Source of the DNA: Rhodococcus sp. ABRD24
Lineage (GTDB): Bacteria > Actinomycetota > Actinomycetes > Mycobacteriales > Mycobacteriaceae
Reading direction: 5' to 3'
Length of the DNA stretch: 64,000 nt
Assembly: GCF_004328705.1 (NCBI RefSeq)
Contig: NZ_CP035319.1
Coordinates: 2,108,001-2,172,000, forward strand
Numbering within the stretch: position 1 is the stretch's first letter; the number at the start of each line of letters is the position of its first letter. The position numbers and the translations under genes are program-made. Of this stretch, positions 44,405 to 53,369 are shown piece by piece. The notes beneath the pieces were generated by a model. The model worked only from the letters and a program-made list of their open reading frames with translations. It was not told the DNA's origin and made no database searches.

Positions 44405-46597
44405 TCACTTTCCGGGTTCGGGATCGCGGGGAAGCCCGAGGATCCGCTCGCCGATGATGTTGAGCTGCACGTTGGTGGTACCACCCGCGATCGACATGCA
44501 CTGCGAACTGAGGAACATCTGAGTGTCCGAGTTCCGCGCCTGCTCACCGAGCAGCGCCCGCGGGCCGGCCCAGTCCATCGCGACCTCCCACACCTGCTGA
44601 ACGTGCTCGACGCCGAGAAGTTTGGCGATCGAGGACTCCGCACCGGGCTGCGCGCCGGTCAGCGAACGCAGGGTCGTCCGCAAGCCCATCAGCCCACCGG
44701 ACTGTGCGTCGCACAGCACCTTTCCGAGCACGGTGAGCTGTTCATCGTCCAGACCGCCCGGAATCTCGGCCGCCAGGTTCAGCAGCGCCTCGCCGCCCGA
44801 ACCCAGCGACGAATCATGCGAGAGCGAGACGCGCTCGTTGGCGAGGGTGGTACGGGCCAGTTTCCAGCCGTCACCGGGCTCGCCGACCAGGCACTCGTCT
44901 GGGACGAACACATCATCGAGGAACACCTCGTTGAACATTGCCTCGCCGGTGATCTCGCGCAGCGGACGGATGTCGAGGCCGCTGTTCTTGACGTCGATCA
45001 GGAAGTACGACAGGCCCTTGTGCTTGGGCACATCGGGATTCGTGCGAGCCAGGCAGATGCCCCAGTCTGCATCGCGGGCCATCGAGGTCCACACCTTCTG
45101 CCCGTTGAGCTTCCAGCCGCCGTCGACCTTGGTGGCCTTGGTCGACAGACTCGCCAGGTCCGAACCCGCACCCGGCTCCGAAAACAGCTGGCACCACACG
45201 ATGTCACCGCGCAGCGACTGCGGCACGAAACGCTCGAGCTGCCCGGAGTTGCCGTGTGCGATCAGCGTCGGGACCACCCAGTTACCGATGATCATGTCGT
45301 GCGGCTTGATCTTGGCCGCCCGCAGTTCCTCGGCGATCACCAGCTGTGCCACGGCGTTCGCGCCCTTACCCCACGGCGCAGGCAGATGCGGCAAGGTGTA
45401 GCCGCGCTCGGCCAGATACGCCTTCTGCTCGGAGCCCTCGAGCCCCCTCGCCGGGGACAGCTCGGAGCGCACATCGGCGCGGATCTGCTCCGCCTCCGGC
45501 GGCAGCTCGACGCTCAGGACACGGCGAGCACCCTCGAGCGTCAGCTGCGCGACGCGGCGATTCCAGGAAGCAGTGGAGCCCAGCAGGATTCGCAGCGACT
45601 GCGCGCGGCGCAGATACAGATGCGCGTCATGCTCCCACGTGTAACCGATGCCACCGAGGATCTGGATGCAGTCCTTGGCGACCTGGAAGGCGGACTCCGG
45701 CGCCACCGCCCCGGCCACCGCCGCCGCCAGCGAGGACTCCGCCACGGTGACATCCTCGCTCAGCGCTCGGGCGGCATCCCATGCGGTGACCCGGGCCTGC
45801 TCGGCACGGCTGAGCATGCGGGCCGCCTTGTGTTTGACGCCCTGGAACTGACCGATGACACGACCGAACTGCTGACGCACCCGGGCATAGTCGGCGGCCG
45901 TCGTGGTGGCCCAGTCCGCCAGACCGGCCGCCTCAGCCGCGAACAGCGTGGCGGCGATATCGAGGACGCGCTGCGAATCCAGCTCCAGCACATCACCGTC
46001 AGCCAGCTCGAGCCCGTCCGCCACGACCTCGGCGTTTCGCCGCACCACATCATGGCTCGGCAGCTCGGTGACAGCGAGGCGCTCACGTTCCACCACGACG
46101 AACGCGAGCGTGCCCGTTGCGGCGTCGGTGGCGGCGAGCAGGAACAAATCGCCCACCTGGCCGCCGAGTACGAAGCGAGACGTGCCCGACAACGTGACCG
46201 CGCCGCCGTCACGCACCAGCTTCAGCCCACCCGGCTGCAGTGCCACCGCGCCGAACACGCTGCCGTCGGCCAAGCCGGGGAGCTCCGCGGTGCGACCCGC
46301 CTCGCACAGCACCGCAGAGACCACCGCGGTCGGCAGGAACGGCCCCGGCACCATCGACCGGCCGAGTTCCTCGGTGACGATGGCAAGTTCGACCAGGCCG
46401 TAGCCGGCGCCACCGAACTCCTCGGGCAGGTGCAGACCGAGCAGGCCGAGCTCGGCGAGCGATCCCCAATACGCCGGGCGCGTCTCGGCCTTGGCCTCCA
46501 CGGCCTCACGGATCACCGTCGGCGTCGCATGGCGGGCAGCCCACCCACGAACGGAATCGCGGAGTTCGCGGTCTTCGTCAGTCAAGCCAATGGTCAT
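44405..46597 (-). CDS. tandem-domain acyl-CoA dehydrogenase (FadE6/FadE34 class)
   Basis: This 730-residue protein carries two acyl-CoA dehydrogenase domains: residues 1-375 and 380-730. The first contains IQILGGIGYTWEHDAHLYLRR, whose Glu (about 322) fits the catalytic base of this class. The second contains WCQLFSEPGAGSDLASL and WTSMARDADW; it has AGGTTNVQLN where single-domain enzymes have the catalytic YEGT, so it probably binds FAD/substrate without that base. The length fits mycobacterial FadE6 (about 731). Preferred substrates of the class are bulky or sterol-ring CoA esters. The ATG at 46597 has AGGGGAA upstream. It leads the operon dehydrogenase-thiolase-thioesterase. Confidence 0.9.
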   Translation of the reverse strand: MTIGLTDEDRELRDSVRGWAARHATPTVIREAVEAKAETRPAYWGSLAELGLLGLHLPEEFGGAGYGLVELAIVTEELGRSMVPGPFLPTAVVSAVLCEAGRTAELPGLADGSVFGAVALQPGGLKLVRDGGAVTLSGTSRFVLGGQVGDLFLLAATDAATGTLAFVVVERERLAVTELPSHDVVRRNAEVVADGLELADGDVLELDSQRVLDIAATLFAAEAAGLADWATTTAADYARVRQQFGRVIGQFQGVKHKAARMLSRAEQARVTAWDAARALSEDVTVAESSLAAAVAGAVAPESAFQVAKDCIQILGGIGYTWEHDAHLYLRRAQSLRILLGSTASWNRRVAQLTLEGARRVLSVELPPEAEQIRADVRSELSPARGLEGSEQKAYLAERGYTLPHLPAPWGKGANAVAQLVIAEELRAAKIKPHDMIIGNWVVPTLIAHGNSGQLERFVPQSLRGDIVWCQLFSEPGAGSDLASLSTKATKVDGGWKLNGQKVWTSMARDADWGICLARTNPDVPKHKGLSYFLIDVKNSGLDIRPLREITGEAMFNEVFLDDVFVPDECLVGEPGDGWKLARTTLANERVSLSHDSSLGSGGEALLNLAAEIPGGLDDEQLTVLGKVLCDAQSGGLMGLRTTLRSLTGAQPGAESSIAKLLGVEHVQQVWEVAMDWAGPRALLGEQARNSDTQMFLSSQCMSIAGGTTNVQLNIIGERILGLPRDPEPGK

Positions 46598-46923
46598 CGC
46601 TATTCCCCTGAAATTTCGTCGGCAGGCGGTCGGAAAGTAGATGGAGCTCGGTGGATCAGGTGCGCGCGGCGACGGTGGTCGTAAACAGCGCACTACCCGG
46701 CCGGACCGGTGGACTCGGCTCACAGCTGCGCCGCACAGCGCTTCGACCCGAGACCGAAAACTGAAACACGTTCATTTTCGAAATGTATTCCGCTTACCAG
46801 CCGAGAGCAATGGGTGGACCAGGAAACAGCCCGGATCTGCGCCGGAAGCCCAGCAAGTGCGTAGAAACAAGAATGCGTCTCGGCGATTCCCGACGGGCTA
46901 CCCGTGGACTCTCGGCGAACGGG
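46598..46923. other. promoter region of the fadE-ltp1-paaI operon
   Basis: No gene is seen in these 326 bases. The AT-richer part around 46755-46800 carries a KstR-like palindrome (46762-46775), with TTCGAAATGTATTCCG just beside it, and probably holds the operon promoter. Confidence 0.5.
46762..46775. promoter_or_regulatory. KstR-like operator (13 of 14 consensus positions)
   Basis: TGAAACACGTTCAT fits the KstR consensus TnnAACnnGTTnnA except for the last base. It is about 165 bases before the tandem dehydrogenase start. Either KstR or the KstR-related TetR encoded next door could bind it. Confidence 0.45.
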
Positions 46924-47556
46924 TCAGCTCCGGGCCGAAACCTGGGCATTCGACAGACCAGCGAGAAGGAGCTCGCACGCGACGCGCAGATCCGACTCGG
47001 CGTCCGGCACCGAGATGCGTCCATTCAGGCAGGACTGGATGATGCCGAACCAGGCCGACACCAGCACCCGGACCAGGACGGAATCGTTTTCGGTGACCTG
47101 TTCGAGTCCGCCGGCCGCGAACAGCACGTCGCGGAACTGCCGATCGACCTTGGCGACGTCGGGAATCGCCGTCACCCTCGCGGTACTCGTCGCCTGGATC
47201 ATCGCGGTGGCCAGCACCGGACGCCGCATCAACGCTCTCGTCGCTCGCAGGAGGGTGTCGAAGATTTCCTCCTGCGGCGTGTTCGCCGGATGCGGCCGGT
47301 GGCCGAAGCTGTCGCTCATCTGATCGATCTGGTCGACCATGACAGCGACGAAGAGATGGATCTTGGACGGGAAGTAGCGATACAGGGTGCCGATCGCGAC
47401 CCCCGCAAGCTTGGCGACCTCGTGCATCTGGACCCGCTCGAGTTCCTTCTCGGTGCCCAGCTGCGCCGCGGCATCGAGCATTCGCACGAACCGTGCCCGC
47501 TGCTCGGCAGAACTAGGCTCCGCCGCGTCCCGCGCCTCGGCGACTCTCGGCACCAT
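46924..47556 (-). CDS. TetR-family regulator related to KstR
   Basis: The 210-residue protein has a TetR helix-turn-helix at residues 42-65 (VQMHEVAKLAGVAIGTLYRYFPSKIHLF), where GTLYRYFPSK is the same as in KstR. The C-terminal half follows the KstR layout (RALMRRPVLATAMIQA, then a DxxRVxxSAWFG-like helix). It is a paralogue, not KstR itself. In M. tuberculosis a TetR gene (Rv0273c) also lies near fadE6, which supports a local role over the neighbouring operon. The ATG at 47556 has GGGGG upstream. The stop codon of a 75-codon minus frame lies just 7 bases before this start. Confidence 0.85.
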   Translation of the reverse strand: MVPRVAEARDAAEPSSAEQRARFVRMLDAAAQLGTEKELERVQMHEVAKLAGVAIGTLYRYFPSKIHLFVAVMVDQIDQMSDSFGHRPHPANTPQEEIFDTLLRATRALMRRPVLATAMIQATSTARVTAIPDVAKVDRQFRDVLFAAGGLEQVTENDSVLVRVLVSAWFGIIQSCLNGRISVPDAESDLRVACELLLAGLSNAQVSARS

Positions 47557-47964
47557 GGACCCCCTACTCGTTTCCGTCAACACCCGCCGTACCCGGTGGC
47601 ACCGCATACACGAAATGGTCCCACCCGGCGTCGAACCAGTCGATGCGCTTCCACTGTTCGGGAGTCGCACTGCCCCCGTACCGACTCCTGCGATTGCGCG
47701 CGCATCGAACCCGAACTCGATGGAGGATACATCCATCCAGGATTGGGCACCCCAGTGCGACATGGTCGACATCGACACCGGCGGAGGCCAACTGGCCGGC
47801 ACCTACACGGGCACATCGCCGGGTTGAACACGATCCTCCTGGAAAAGGCCGGCCTCGCCGGCGGCGCCGACGGATCCCGGGTCGCGGACGCGCATCCCGA
47901 GCCGCGTCCGAAACGCGAAGGGCGGCCCGAGAAATCGGGCCGCCCTTCGCCTACGGGAAGGTGG
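47557..47964. other. intergenic stretch with a possible decayed reading frame
   Basis: No confident gene is seen here. On the minus strand a 75-codon frame (47564-47791) ends in a well-coded tail (ATPEQWKRIDWFDAGWDHF) and its TAG overlaps the ribosome-binding site of the TetR gene, as upstream operon genes do. Its first half is poorly coded, while the neighbouring frame (to 47802) reads SHWGAQSWMDVSSIEFGFD, so a frameshift may have split a small gene. A strong terminator for the lipase gene occupies the right end. Confidence 0.35.
47915..47950 (-). terminator. 16-bp hairpin terminator after the lipase gene
   Basis: GCGAAGGGCGGCCCGA pairs perfectly with TCGGGCCGCCCTTCGC around a four-base loop, 15 bases after the minus-strand lipase stop. 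A short T run (GTTTC) follows on the minus strand. Confidence 0.8.
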
Positions 47965-49206
47965 TCAGGACAGGCCGGGCGTCACCGGCGCGCCGCAGTT
48001 GGGGGTCGTCGGGCGCCCCATGACACGGTCGTCGAGCCACTTGTACGCGGCGGGCATGCCGAGCAGCGCATAGCCGACGTGACCCACACCCGGCCCGGAC
48101 ACGAACTGCACGTCGACGCCACGCTCGCAGTACTCCTGCACCACACCAGTCATCGCCCAGTCAGGAATCAGGGTGTCCTTGCTGTCGTGGAAGACGTACA
48201 GCGGCATGTCCGGCGTGTTGGCCGTTCGGCCCAGCGAGTTCTTCTCGAACACCGCTCGCACACTGGGAAGGGTGGGGATGTTGCCCACCGTCGAGTACTG
48301 AGTCAGGCTGACGTTGTCCGTGTTCTTCAGCAGATCGCTGAGGCACTGGTTGGTCAGACCCGTCGCGAAGGCGATGCCCTCGGGGTTCAGGTAGTCCTGC
48401 GGGCGCACCTGCTCCGGGTACGCGCGGGACAGGCCGAGCAGCGAACCCCACGCGGTGAAGCCCGCAGCAGGCTGTCGCGCACTGAGTTCGGCGAGGTTGC
48501 CGGGAACACCGCCCTCGGCGGCGCCGATGACGTTCAGTTCCGGCGCGTACGACGCCTTGAGTTCGGTCGCCCAGGCCGTCGCCTGGCCGCCGCCCGAGTA
48601 GCCGTACATCACGATCGGCGACTTGGACAGGCCGAGCGGTGCGTAGCGCTGGCTGGCGCGGATGCCATCGAGCACCGCGTGACCCGCCTGATAGCCGGCG
48701 ATCCACGCCATCTCCGGGCCCTCGTAGTCGGTGGCGACGACGGCGTACCCGAGCGCGAGCATGGGCGAGACCAGTGCCAGATCAGCGTCGGTGCCCTGCG
48801 TCAGCGTCACCGACGGATTGCACTGCAGGCCCAGCGAATCGGTAGGCACCTGCACGGAGAGCAGCGGACGCTCGCCAGGTCCGGTCCACGGGCGGTCTGG
48901 AATCATCACCGTCGCCGCGGTCGATTCGGGGGCGCCGTGCGCGTCGGAACTGCGGACCAGCAGCTGCGTCGCCTTGACCATCGACCAGGCCGCGTTGGCC
49001 GGATACTTGACCTCGACGGTGCGCGAGCGGATCACGTCACCGTTGGCGTAGGCCGCCAGATTGTCGGGCTCCTGGTACCAGGTGTCCGCCAGGGGAACCG
49101 GCCCCGGCAGCGGCTCCGCCGCCGACGCCGACGCCGGCGTGACACCCAGTGAGATGGCCACGGCCAGAGCGCCCGCGGCGGCCCCGATCGACCCGGTCAG
49201 TTTCAT
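47965..49206 (-). CDS. secretory lipase (LIP family)
   Basis: This 413-residue exported alpha/beta-hydrolase has a Sec signal peptide (residues 1-29, ending ASASAAE). The nucleophile elbow GYSGGG gives S204, with the probable acid in FHDSKDTLIP and catalytic His in GVGHVGY. The domain order (LADTWYQEPDN start, VVATDYEGPE, QAGHAVLDGIRA, GGVPGNL) is that of the secretory lipase family PF03583, which cleaves acylglycerols or other esters outside the cell. The ATG at 49206 is set by the signal peptide and AGGAA upstream. It probably feeds fatty acids to the neighbouring beta-oxidation genes; this link is inferred. Confidence 0.9.
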   Translation of the reverse strand: MKLTGSIGAAAGALAVAISLGVTPASASAAEPLPGPVPLADTWYQEPDNLAAYANGDVIRSRTVEVKYPANAAWSMVKATQLLVRSSDAHGAPESTAATVMIPDRPWTGPGERPLLSVQVPTDSLGLQCNPSVTLTQGTDADLALVSPMLALGYAVVATDYEGPEMAWIAGYQAGHAVLDGIRASQRYAPLGLSKSPIVMYGYSGGGQATAWATELKASYAPELNVIGAAEGGVPGNLAELSARQPAAGFTAWGSLLGLSRAYPEQVRPQDYLNPEGIAFATGLTNQCLSDLLKNTDNVSLTQYSTVGNIPTLPSVRAVFEKNSLGRTANTPDMPLYVFHDSKDTLIPDWAMTGVVQEYCERGVDVQFVSGPGVGHVGYALLGMPAAYKWLDDRVMGRPTTPNCGAPVTPGLS

Positions 49207-49449
49207 TGGCAAGTTCCTACTCGTCGAGGGCGAGGAAAACCTGTGGGCCATCCTCGGGACAACTAGAAGCCACCGAAATCCTGGCGCTTCCAAGATCATC
49301 GCGTTGTTCTTAGCAGGCTTCGGGCCCGATTCCCGTAAACCGGGCCGAGCAGAGGCCGCAAAAAATGTGGACAATTTTCGTGCATAGCGGATCTCGACGC
49401 CTGACCAAACAGTTGACCGACCGCCACATCGCCGCCGATGCCGGAATGC

Positions 49450-50271
49450 TCAGCCCCCGGCGAGCCGGCTCAGCAGCGCCATCGCGTCGAACGGCGCGTG
49501 CCCCTTCGCGTCATTGTCGAAGTAGACGAACACATCCCGGCCGCCCGCCGCCCAGCCGCGGACCCTCCGGCACCACCGATCGAGTGCCTCTGCGGTGTAC
49601 CCGCTGGCGTACAACTCGGCATCACCGTGCAGCCTGGCGTAGAAGAAGTCCGCACAGGGCTCCTCGATGCGCGGATACCGGCCGGCGGTGTCCGCGACTA
49701 CGAGCGCGACACCGTAATCGCGTGCCATCGACACGAGTGCCGGCACCGCGAAACTGGGATGCCGAACCTCGAGTGCGTGCCGGATCGGGCGGTGAGCGTC
49801 GGCGACGGTCAGCACGCGATCATCCGGGAGTTTCTCGTCGCGGCGCTGCACAAGGGTCGCGGCCTCCGTCGTGGTCCGTGGAAGCAGCGCCAGGAACGCG
49901 TCCAGGCGCGTCGCCTCGAACTGCAGGTTCGGCGGCAGCTGCCACAGGATCGGCCCGAGTTTCGGACCCAGCGCGAATACGCCCGAAGCAAAGAAGTTGG
50001 CGAGCGGGGCCTCGACGTCGAGCAGACGCCGGACGTGGGTGATGTACCGGCCGCCCTTGACCGCGAACACGAAGTCGTCAGGCGTCTCCTCGCGCCACTT
50101 CGCATAGCTTTCCGGCTTCTGCAAGGCGTAGAACGAACCGTTGATCTCTACGGATGTCAGACGCCTGGCGACGTAGGCGAGCTCCTTGCGATGCACCAGG
50201 CCGGGCGGATAGAAGCCACCGCGCCAGCCCGGGTATGTCCAGCCTGAGATCCCGACGCGGACGTCCGCCAT
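49450..50271 (-). CDS. DUF72 family protein
   Basis: This 273-residue TIM-barrel protein of the DUF72 (YecE-like) family starts VRVGISGWTYPGWRGGFYP and has SVEINGSFYALQKPESYAKW, FVFAVKGGRYITH, LPPNLQF, EVRHPSF and VYFDNDAKGHAPFDA. The biochemical function of the family is not established. The ATG at 50271 is the conserved family start; the longer frame upstream overlaps the IclR gene and is a shadow. It shows no obvious link to its neighbours. Confidence 0.9.
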   Translation of the reverse strand: MADVRVGISGWTYPGWRGGFYPPGLVHRKELAYVARRLTSVEINGSFYALQKPESYAKWREETPDDFVFAVKGGRYITHVRRLLDVEAPLANFFASGVFALGPKLGPILWQLPPNLQFEATRLDAFLALLPRTTTEAATLVQRRDEKLPDDRVLTVADAHRPIRHALEVRHPSFAVPALVSMARDYGVALVVADTAGRYPRIEEPCADFFYARLHGDAELYASGYTAEALDRWCRRVRGWAAGGRDVFVYFDNDAKGHAPFDAMALLSRLAGG

Positions 50272-50329
50272 GCCGCCGGAGTCTAGTCCGGAAGACCGAA
50301 GTTCCGTCAGCCGCAGACGACGAAATCGA

Positions 50330-51223
50330 TCAGATCCACTGCCCGCTCTGAATGGACAGCAAACGGTCCATCGCGTCGGCGGACCACATGTTCTCCGGGA
50401 GTTCCGGCGCCCGGCGCCCGCGGCGCGGTGCACCGAACTCCGGATACAAGGTCCGCGAGATCTCCTGGGCCGCGTCGACGACGAGCGGGGCGACGCGCTC
50501 AAGCTGCGCGGTGCGCGCGTCACCGCACAGCGAGATCCCGGCGACCGGACCTTCGTTACCGCGGATCGCGACGCCGACACACGCGACACCGCGAATGGAC
50601 TCACCGCGCTCGAAGGCAAGACCGCGACGCCGACGAATACGGTTGAGCTCCTGATGGAGCGTGGAGATGTCGGTGATCGTGCGGTCGGTGCAGCGGCTGA
50701 AACGCCCCTCGAACAGGCTGTCCACCCGCTCCGGATCGAGCCACGCGAGCATCGACTTGCCGCCGGCTGTCGAATACGCGGGACCGCGGCCGCCAACGCG
50801 GGATGGCAGCGACGAGGCGTAGCGGCCACCGACCTTGTCGAGGTAGACGCTCTCGCTACCGTCGAGCACCGCGAGGTGGATGACCATCCCGGTCTGGATG
50901 TGCAGCTCATGCAGCAAAGGCGCAGCCGCAGCACGGATCTCGCTGTGACCACCGTCGCCCCCACCGAGGCCGAGGGCACGACGGCCGAGGCAGTAGCCGA
51001 AGGACGCGTGCTCGACCCAGTCGAGCCGCACCAACTGATCGAGGATGCGGTGCGCGGTGGAGCGCGGTAGCTGCGTCCGGAGCGCGACTTCTTCGAGGGT
51101 GAGTCGGGAACTACGGCCGTCGAACGCGTCGAGGATCAGCGTCATCCGCTCAACCATGGAGGGCGGCAGCTCACGCCGCGGGGCAGGAGGATCTACCGGA
51201 TCGTCTGGATCGACGACAGTCAT
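50330..51223 (-). CDS. IclR-family transcriptional regulator
   Basis: This 297-residue protein has an N-terminal winged helix (residues 25-85, with LTLEEVALRTQLPRSTAHRIL) and a C-terminal IclR effector domain (105-265), including GMVIHLAVLDGSESVYLDKVGG and GISLCGDA. The ATG at 51223 has GGAGG five bases upstream. It lies downstream of the FadD19-like gene on the same strand with 280 bases between, which hold a hairpin and a GCTGTGA/TCACAGC palindrome. It may regulate itself or the ligase gene. The effector is unknown. Confidence 0.88.
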   Translation of the reverse strand: MTVVDPDDPVDPPAPRRELPPSMVERMTLILDAFDGRSSRLTLEEVALRTQLPRSTAHRILDQLVRLDWVEHASFGYCLGRRALGLGGGDGGHSEIRAAAAPLLHELHIQTGMVIHLAVLDGSESVYLDKVGGRYASSLPSRVGGRGPAYSTAGGKSMLAWLDPERVDSLFEGRFSRCTDRTITDISTLHQELNRIRRRRGLAFERGESIRGVACVGVAIRGNEGPVAGISLCGDARTAQLERVAPLVVDAAQEISRTLYPEFGAPRRGRRAPELPENMWSADAMDRLLSIQSGQWI

Positions 51224-51364
51224 CCACGCCTCCACAACCATCCGATCCACTGGTCGACAAAGCAAACCAGCGCAAAACTGAAATTGATTCCGAAACACTA
51301 TCAGGCGGTCCTGCGGTCCGGGAGCGATCTCACACCGAGATCCTCCACGTACCGGAACCGAAAC

Positions 51365-51382
51365 GCTGTGACACATCACAGC
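51365..51382. promoter_or_regulatory. palindrome GCTGTGA-N4-TCACAGC
   Basis: This perfect 7-base inverted repeat lies 142 bases before the iclR start. It resembles a CRP site (TGTGA-N6-TCACA) but with a 4-base spacer, so an IclR autoregulatory site is equally possible. Confidence 0.45.
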
Positions 51383-51458
51383 AGGCGCACCGCTGCCGAA
51401 GGGCCACCCGGAACACCCCCTGCGCACGGGTAGACACTGCCAGCCACTCCCGGACGCG

Positions 51459-51496
51459 GCGGCCCACCCCGCCACTGCGGATTGGGGGCGGGCCGC
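51459..51496 (-). terminator. GC-rich hairpin after the FadD19-like gene
   Basis: GCGGCCCACCCC pairs with GGGGCGGGCCGC with one mismatch, 8 bases after the minus-strand stop codon. No T-run is present on the minus strand, so its terminator role is probable rather than certain. Confidence 0.5.
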
Positions 51497-51503
51497 TTTC
51501 GCA

Positions 51504-53129
51504 TCAGCCGTTGCGCCAGTCGGCAGCTTCGAGAGTCGCCTTCGCCCAACGATAGTCGGCCTTGCCTGCGGGCGAGCGCACGATCTCGGGCACGACGACG
51601 ACTGTGCGCGGGACCTTGTAGCCGGCGATCTTGGTGCGGCAGTGCGCGATCAGATCCTCGCGATCGGGCGCGTCGACGCCGTCACGCGCCTGGACCACGG
51701 CCGAGACCCGCTGCCCGTACATGGGGTCCTCGATACCGGCAACAAGCGCGTCGAGCACGTCGGGGTGGCTCTTGATGGCCTCCTCGACCTCCTCGGCGTA
51801 CACCTTCTCGCCGCCGGTATTGATGCACGACGAACCGCGTCCGAGCACGACGATGGACCCGTCCTCCTCGACGCGGGCGAGGTCACCGAGCACGGACAGC
51901 CGGACGCCGCCGACCACCGGGAACGTCGCCGCCGTCTTCACCGGATCGCCGAAGTACCCGACCGGGACGTGGCCCACGTGCGCAAGGTATCCGATCGTGT
52001 CGGATCCCGGCTCGATCGTGGCGAAGTCGGTATCGACGACGCGTACCTTGGGCGACGGCGGCATCCGCAGCTGGCCGTCCTCGCTCGCCTTGACCTCACC
52101 GTCGTTACCGGACTCGGACGAGCCGAACGCGTTGCGCAGGTAGACATTCGGCAGGAGCTCCTGCAACTGCTCGCGGACGCTGGCCGACCAGAGCGCACCA
52201 CCAGAACCGATGATCCACAGCGTGCTCAGGTCGAAGCGGTCGCCGTGCTCGGCAATGGCGTCGGCCAGCGGACGAGCGATCGCGTCACCCACCACCATGA
52301 CGCAGTTAAGCTTGTGCTTCTCGATCAGCTCGAGCGCCTCGACGGCGTCGTACTTGGGCATCAGGACCTGCCTGGACCCCATGAACATGCACGTGAACAG
52401 TGAGTAGGACGCCGCTCCGTGCATCAGCGGAGCGGTGATCAAGTAGGACATCGCGAACTGGTTGGCCGCCGCAGCAGCGCCGAGCTCGGCACCGGACAGG
52501 ATCGGGTCGCCCATGAGGTTTCCACCGCCGAGGGCCGCGAAGTAGAAGTCCTCGTGTCGCCACATCACGCCCTTGGGCATGCCGGTGGTCCCACCCGTGT
52601 AGATGACATACAGGTCGTCGTTGCTGCGGGCCGGGAAGTCACGCTCGGCGGACTGGTCCGCAATCGCCTTGTGGTAGTCGACGACCTCGACATCAGCGCC
52701 GGTCGCGGCCTCAGCGAGTGCGGGCGAGACCGCCGCCCCGATGAGTACGATGTGGCGCAGCTTCGGGCACTTCGGGAGCACCTCGGCAATGACATCGCTG
52801 AACTCGCCGTCGGCGATCACGACAGACAGCTGTGCGTCGTTGTAGAGATAGGTGAGTTCGGCGTCGACGTACCGGAAGTTGACGTTGATCGGCACCGCGC
52901 GCACCTTGAGACAGCCGAGCAGCGCCTCGACGAACTCGATGCTGTTGCGGGCGTGGAGCCCGACATGATCGCCGGGCTGCACTCCTCGAGCGGCCAGGTG
53001 GTGGGCAATCCGGTTCGCACCTGCGTCGAGTTCGGCGTAGGTCCGCGACTCGGGCCCACAGACCAGAGCGACGTGGTCGGGAATCGCGTCGACCACCGCT
53101 TCGGTGAGGTCGGCGAGGTTCAATGACAT
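51504..53129 (-). CDS. fadD19: FadD19-like steroid/fatty acyl-CoA ligase
   Basis: This 541-residue AMP-forming ligase would make the CoA ester of a sterol side-chain acid. Motifs are YTGGTTGMPKGVMWRHED, PLMHGAAS, NAFGSSESG, LGDLARVEEDG, GRGSSCINTGGEKVYAEEVE and the catalytic Lys in SPAGKADYRWAK. The GGTTGMPKGVMWRHED and GKxDYRWAK blocks are typical of FadD19 of mycobacteria and rhodococci, which activates C26 cholestenoate side chains. The cyp125 and ring-degradation genes usually beside fadD19 are absent, so this may be a paralogue. It has a possible KstR-like site 223 bases upstream and an inverted repeat in its leader. Confidence 0.88.
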   Translation of the reverse strand: MSLNLADLTEAVVDAIPDHVALVCGPESRTYAELDAGANRIAHHLAARGVQPGDHVGLHARNSIEFVEALLGCLKVRAVPINVNFRYVDAELTYLYNDAQLSVVIADGEFSDVIAEVLPKCPKLRHIVLIGAAVSPALAEAATGADVEVVDYHKAIADQSAERDFPARSNDDLYVIYTGGTTGMPKGVMWRHEDFYFAALGGGNLMGDPILSGAELGAAAAANQFAMSYLITAPLMHGAASYSLFTCMFMGSRQVLMPKYDAVEALELIEKHKLNCVMVVGDAIARPLADAIAEHGDRFDLSTLWIIGSGGALWSASVREQLQELLPNVYLRNAFGSSESGNDGEVKASEDGQLRMPPSPKVRVVDTDFATIEPGSDTIGYLAHVGHVPVGYFGDPVKTAATFPVVGGVRLSVLGDLARVEEDGSIVVLGRGSSCINTGGEKVYAEEVEEAIKSHPDVLDALVAGIEDPMYGQRVSAVVQARDGVDAPDREDLIAHCRTKIAGYKVPRTVVVVPEIVRSPAGKADYRWAKATLEAADWRNG

Positions 53130-53149
53130 GGCTGGTCCTTCCGGAAAAT

Positions 53150-53170
53150 CGCACTTGGAGCAAAAGTGCG
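53150..53170. promoter_or_regulatory. inverted repeat CGCACTT-N7-AAGTGCG in the ligase leader
   Basis: Perfect 7-base arms stand 21-41 bases before the FadD19-like start. It could be a repressor site or a leader hairpin. Confidence 0.45.
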
Positions 53171-53351
53171 TTCTACCACAAATTTCCGATGCCTGTGCCG
53201 AGGATCACAAGCAAGAAATAGAATAAATTTCAATCGACCTCCGTGAATGCGCCGGCGAGAACGGACACCGCCGGACAGGAACGCCTACCGTGCGAGCGTG
53301 AAACACACCGCAATTCAGGTCGATCCAACTCCGAAGAACCGTTGCAGTATC

Positions 53352-53369
53352 ACTAGAACAAATACTAGT
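53352..53369. promoter_or_regulatory. partial KstR-like palindrome
   Basis: ACTAGAAC-AA-ATACTAGT compares with the extended KstR palindrome ACTAGAAC-NN-GTTCTAGT with two mismatches in one arm. It lies 223 bases before the FadD19-like ligase start. Confidence 0.35.

Noticed and set aside
44405..45450. Missing YEGT glutamate in the second dehydrogenase domain as a sign of a pseudogene
   Set aside because: Tandem FadE proteins of this class carry the base in the first domain (YTWEHD), and the AGGT form is usual for the second.
44603..46684. 693-codon plus-strand frame opposite the tandem acyl-CoA dehydrogenase
   Set aside because: Low-complexity Arg/Gly/Leu composition and no motif, while the minus strand encodes a complete enzyme with recognisable active-site motifs.
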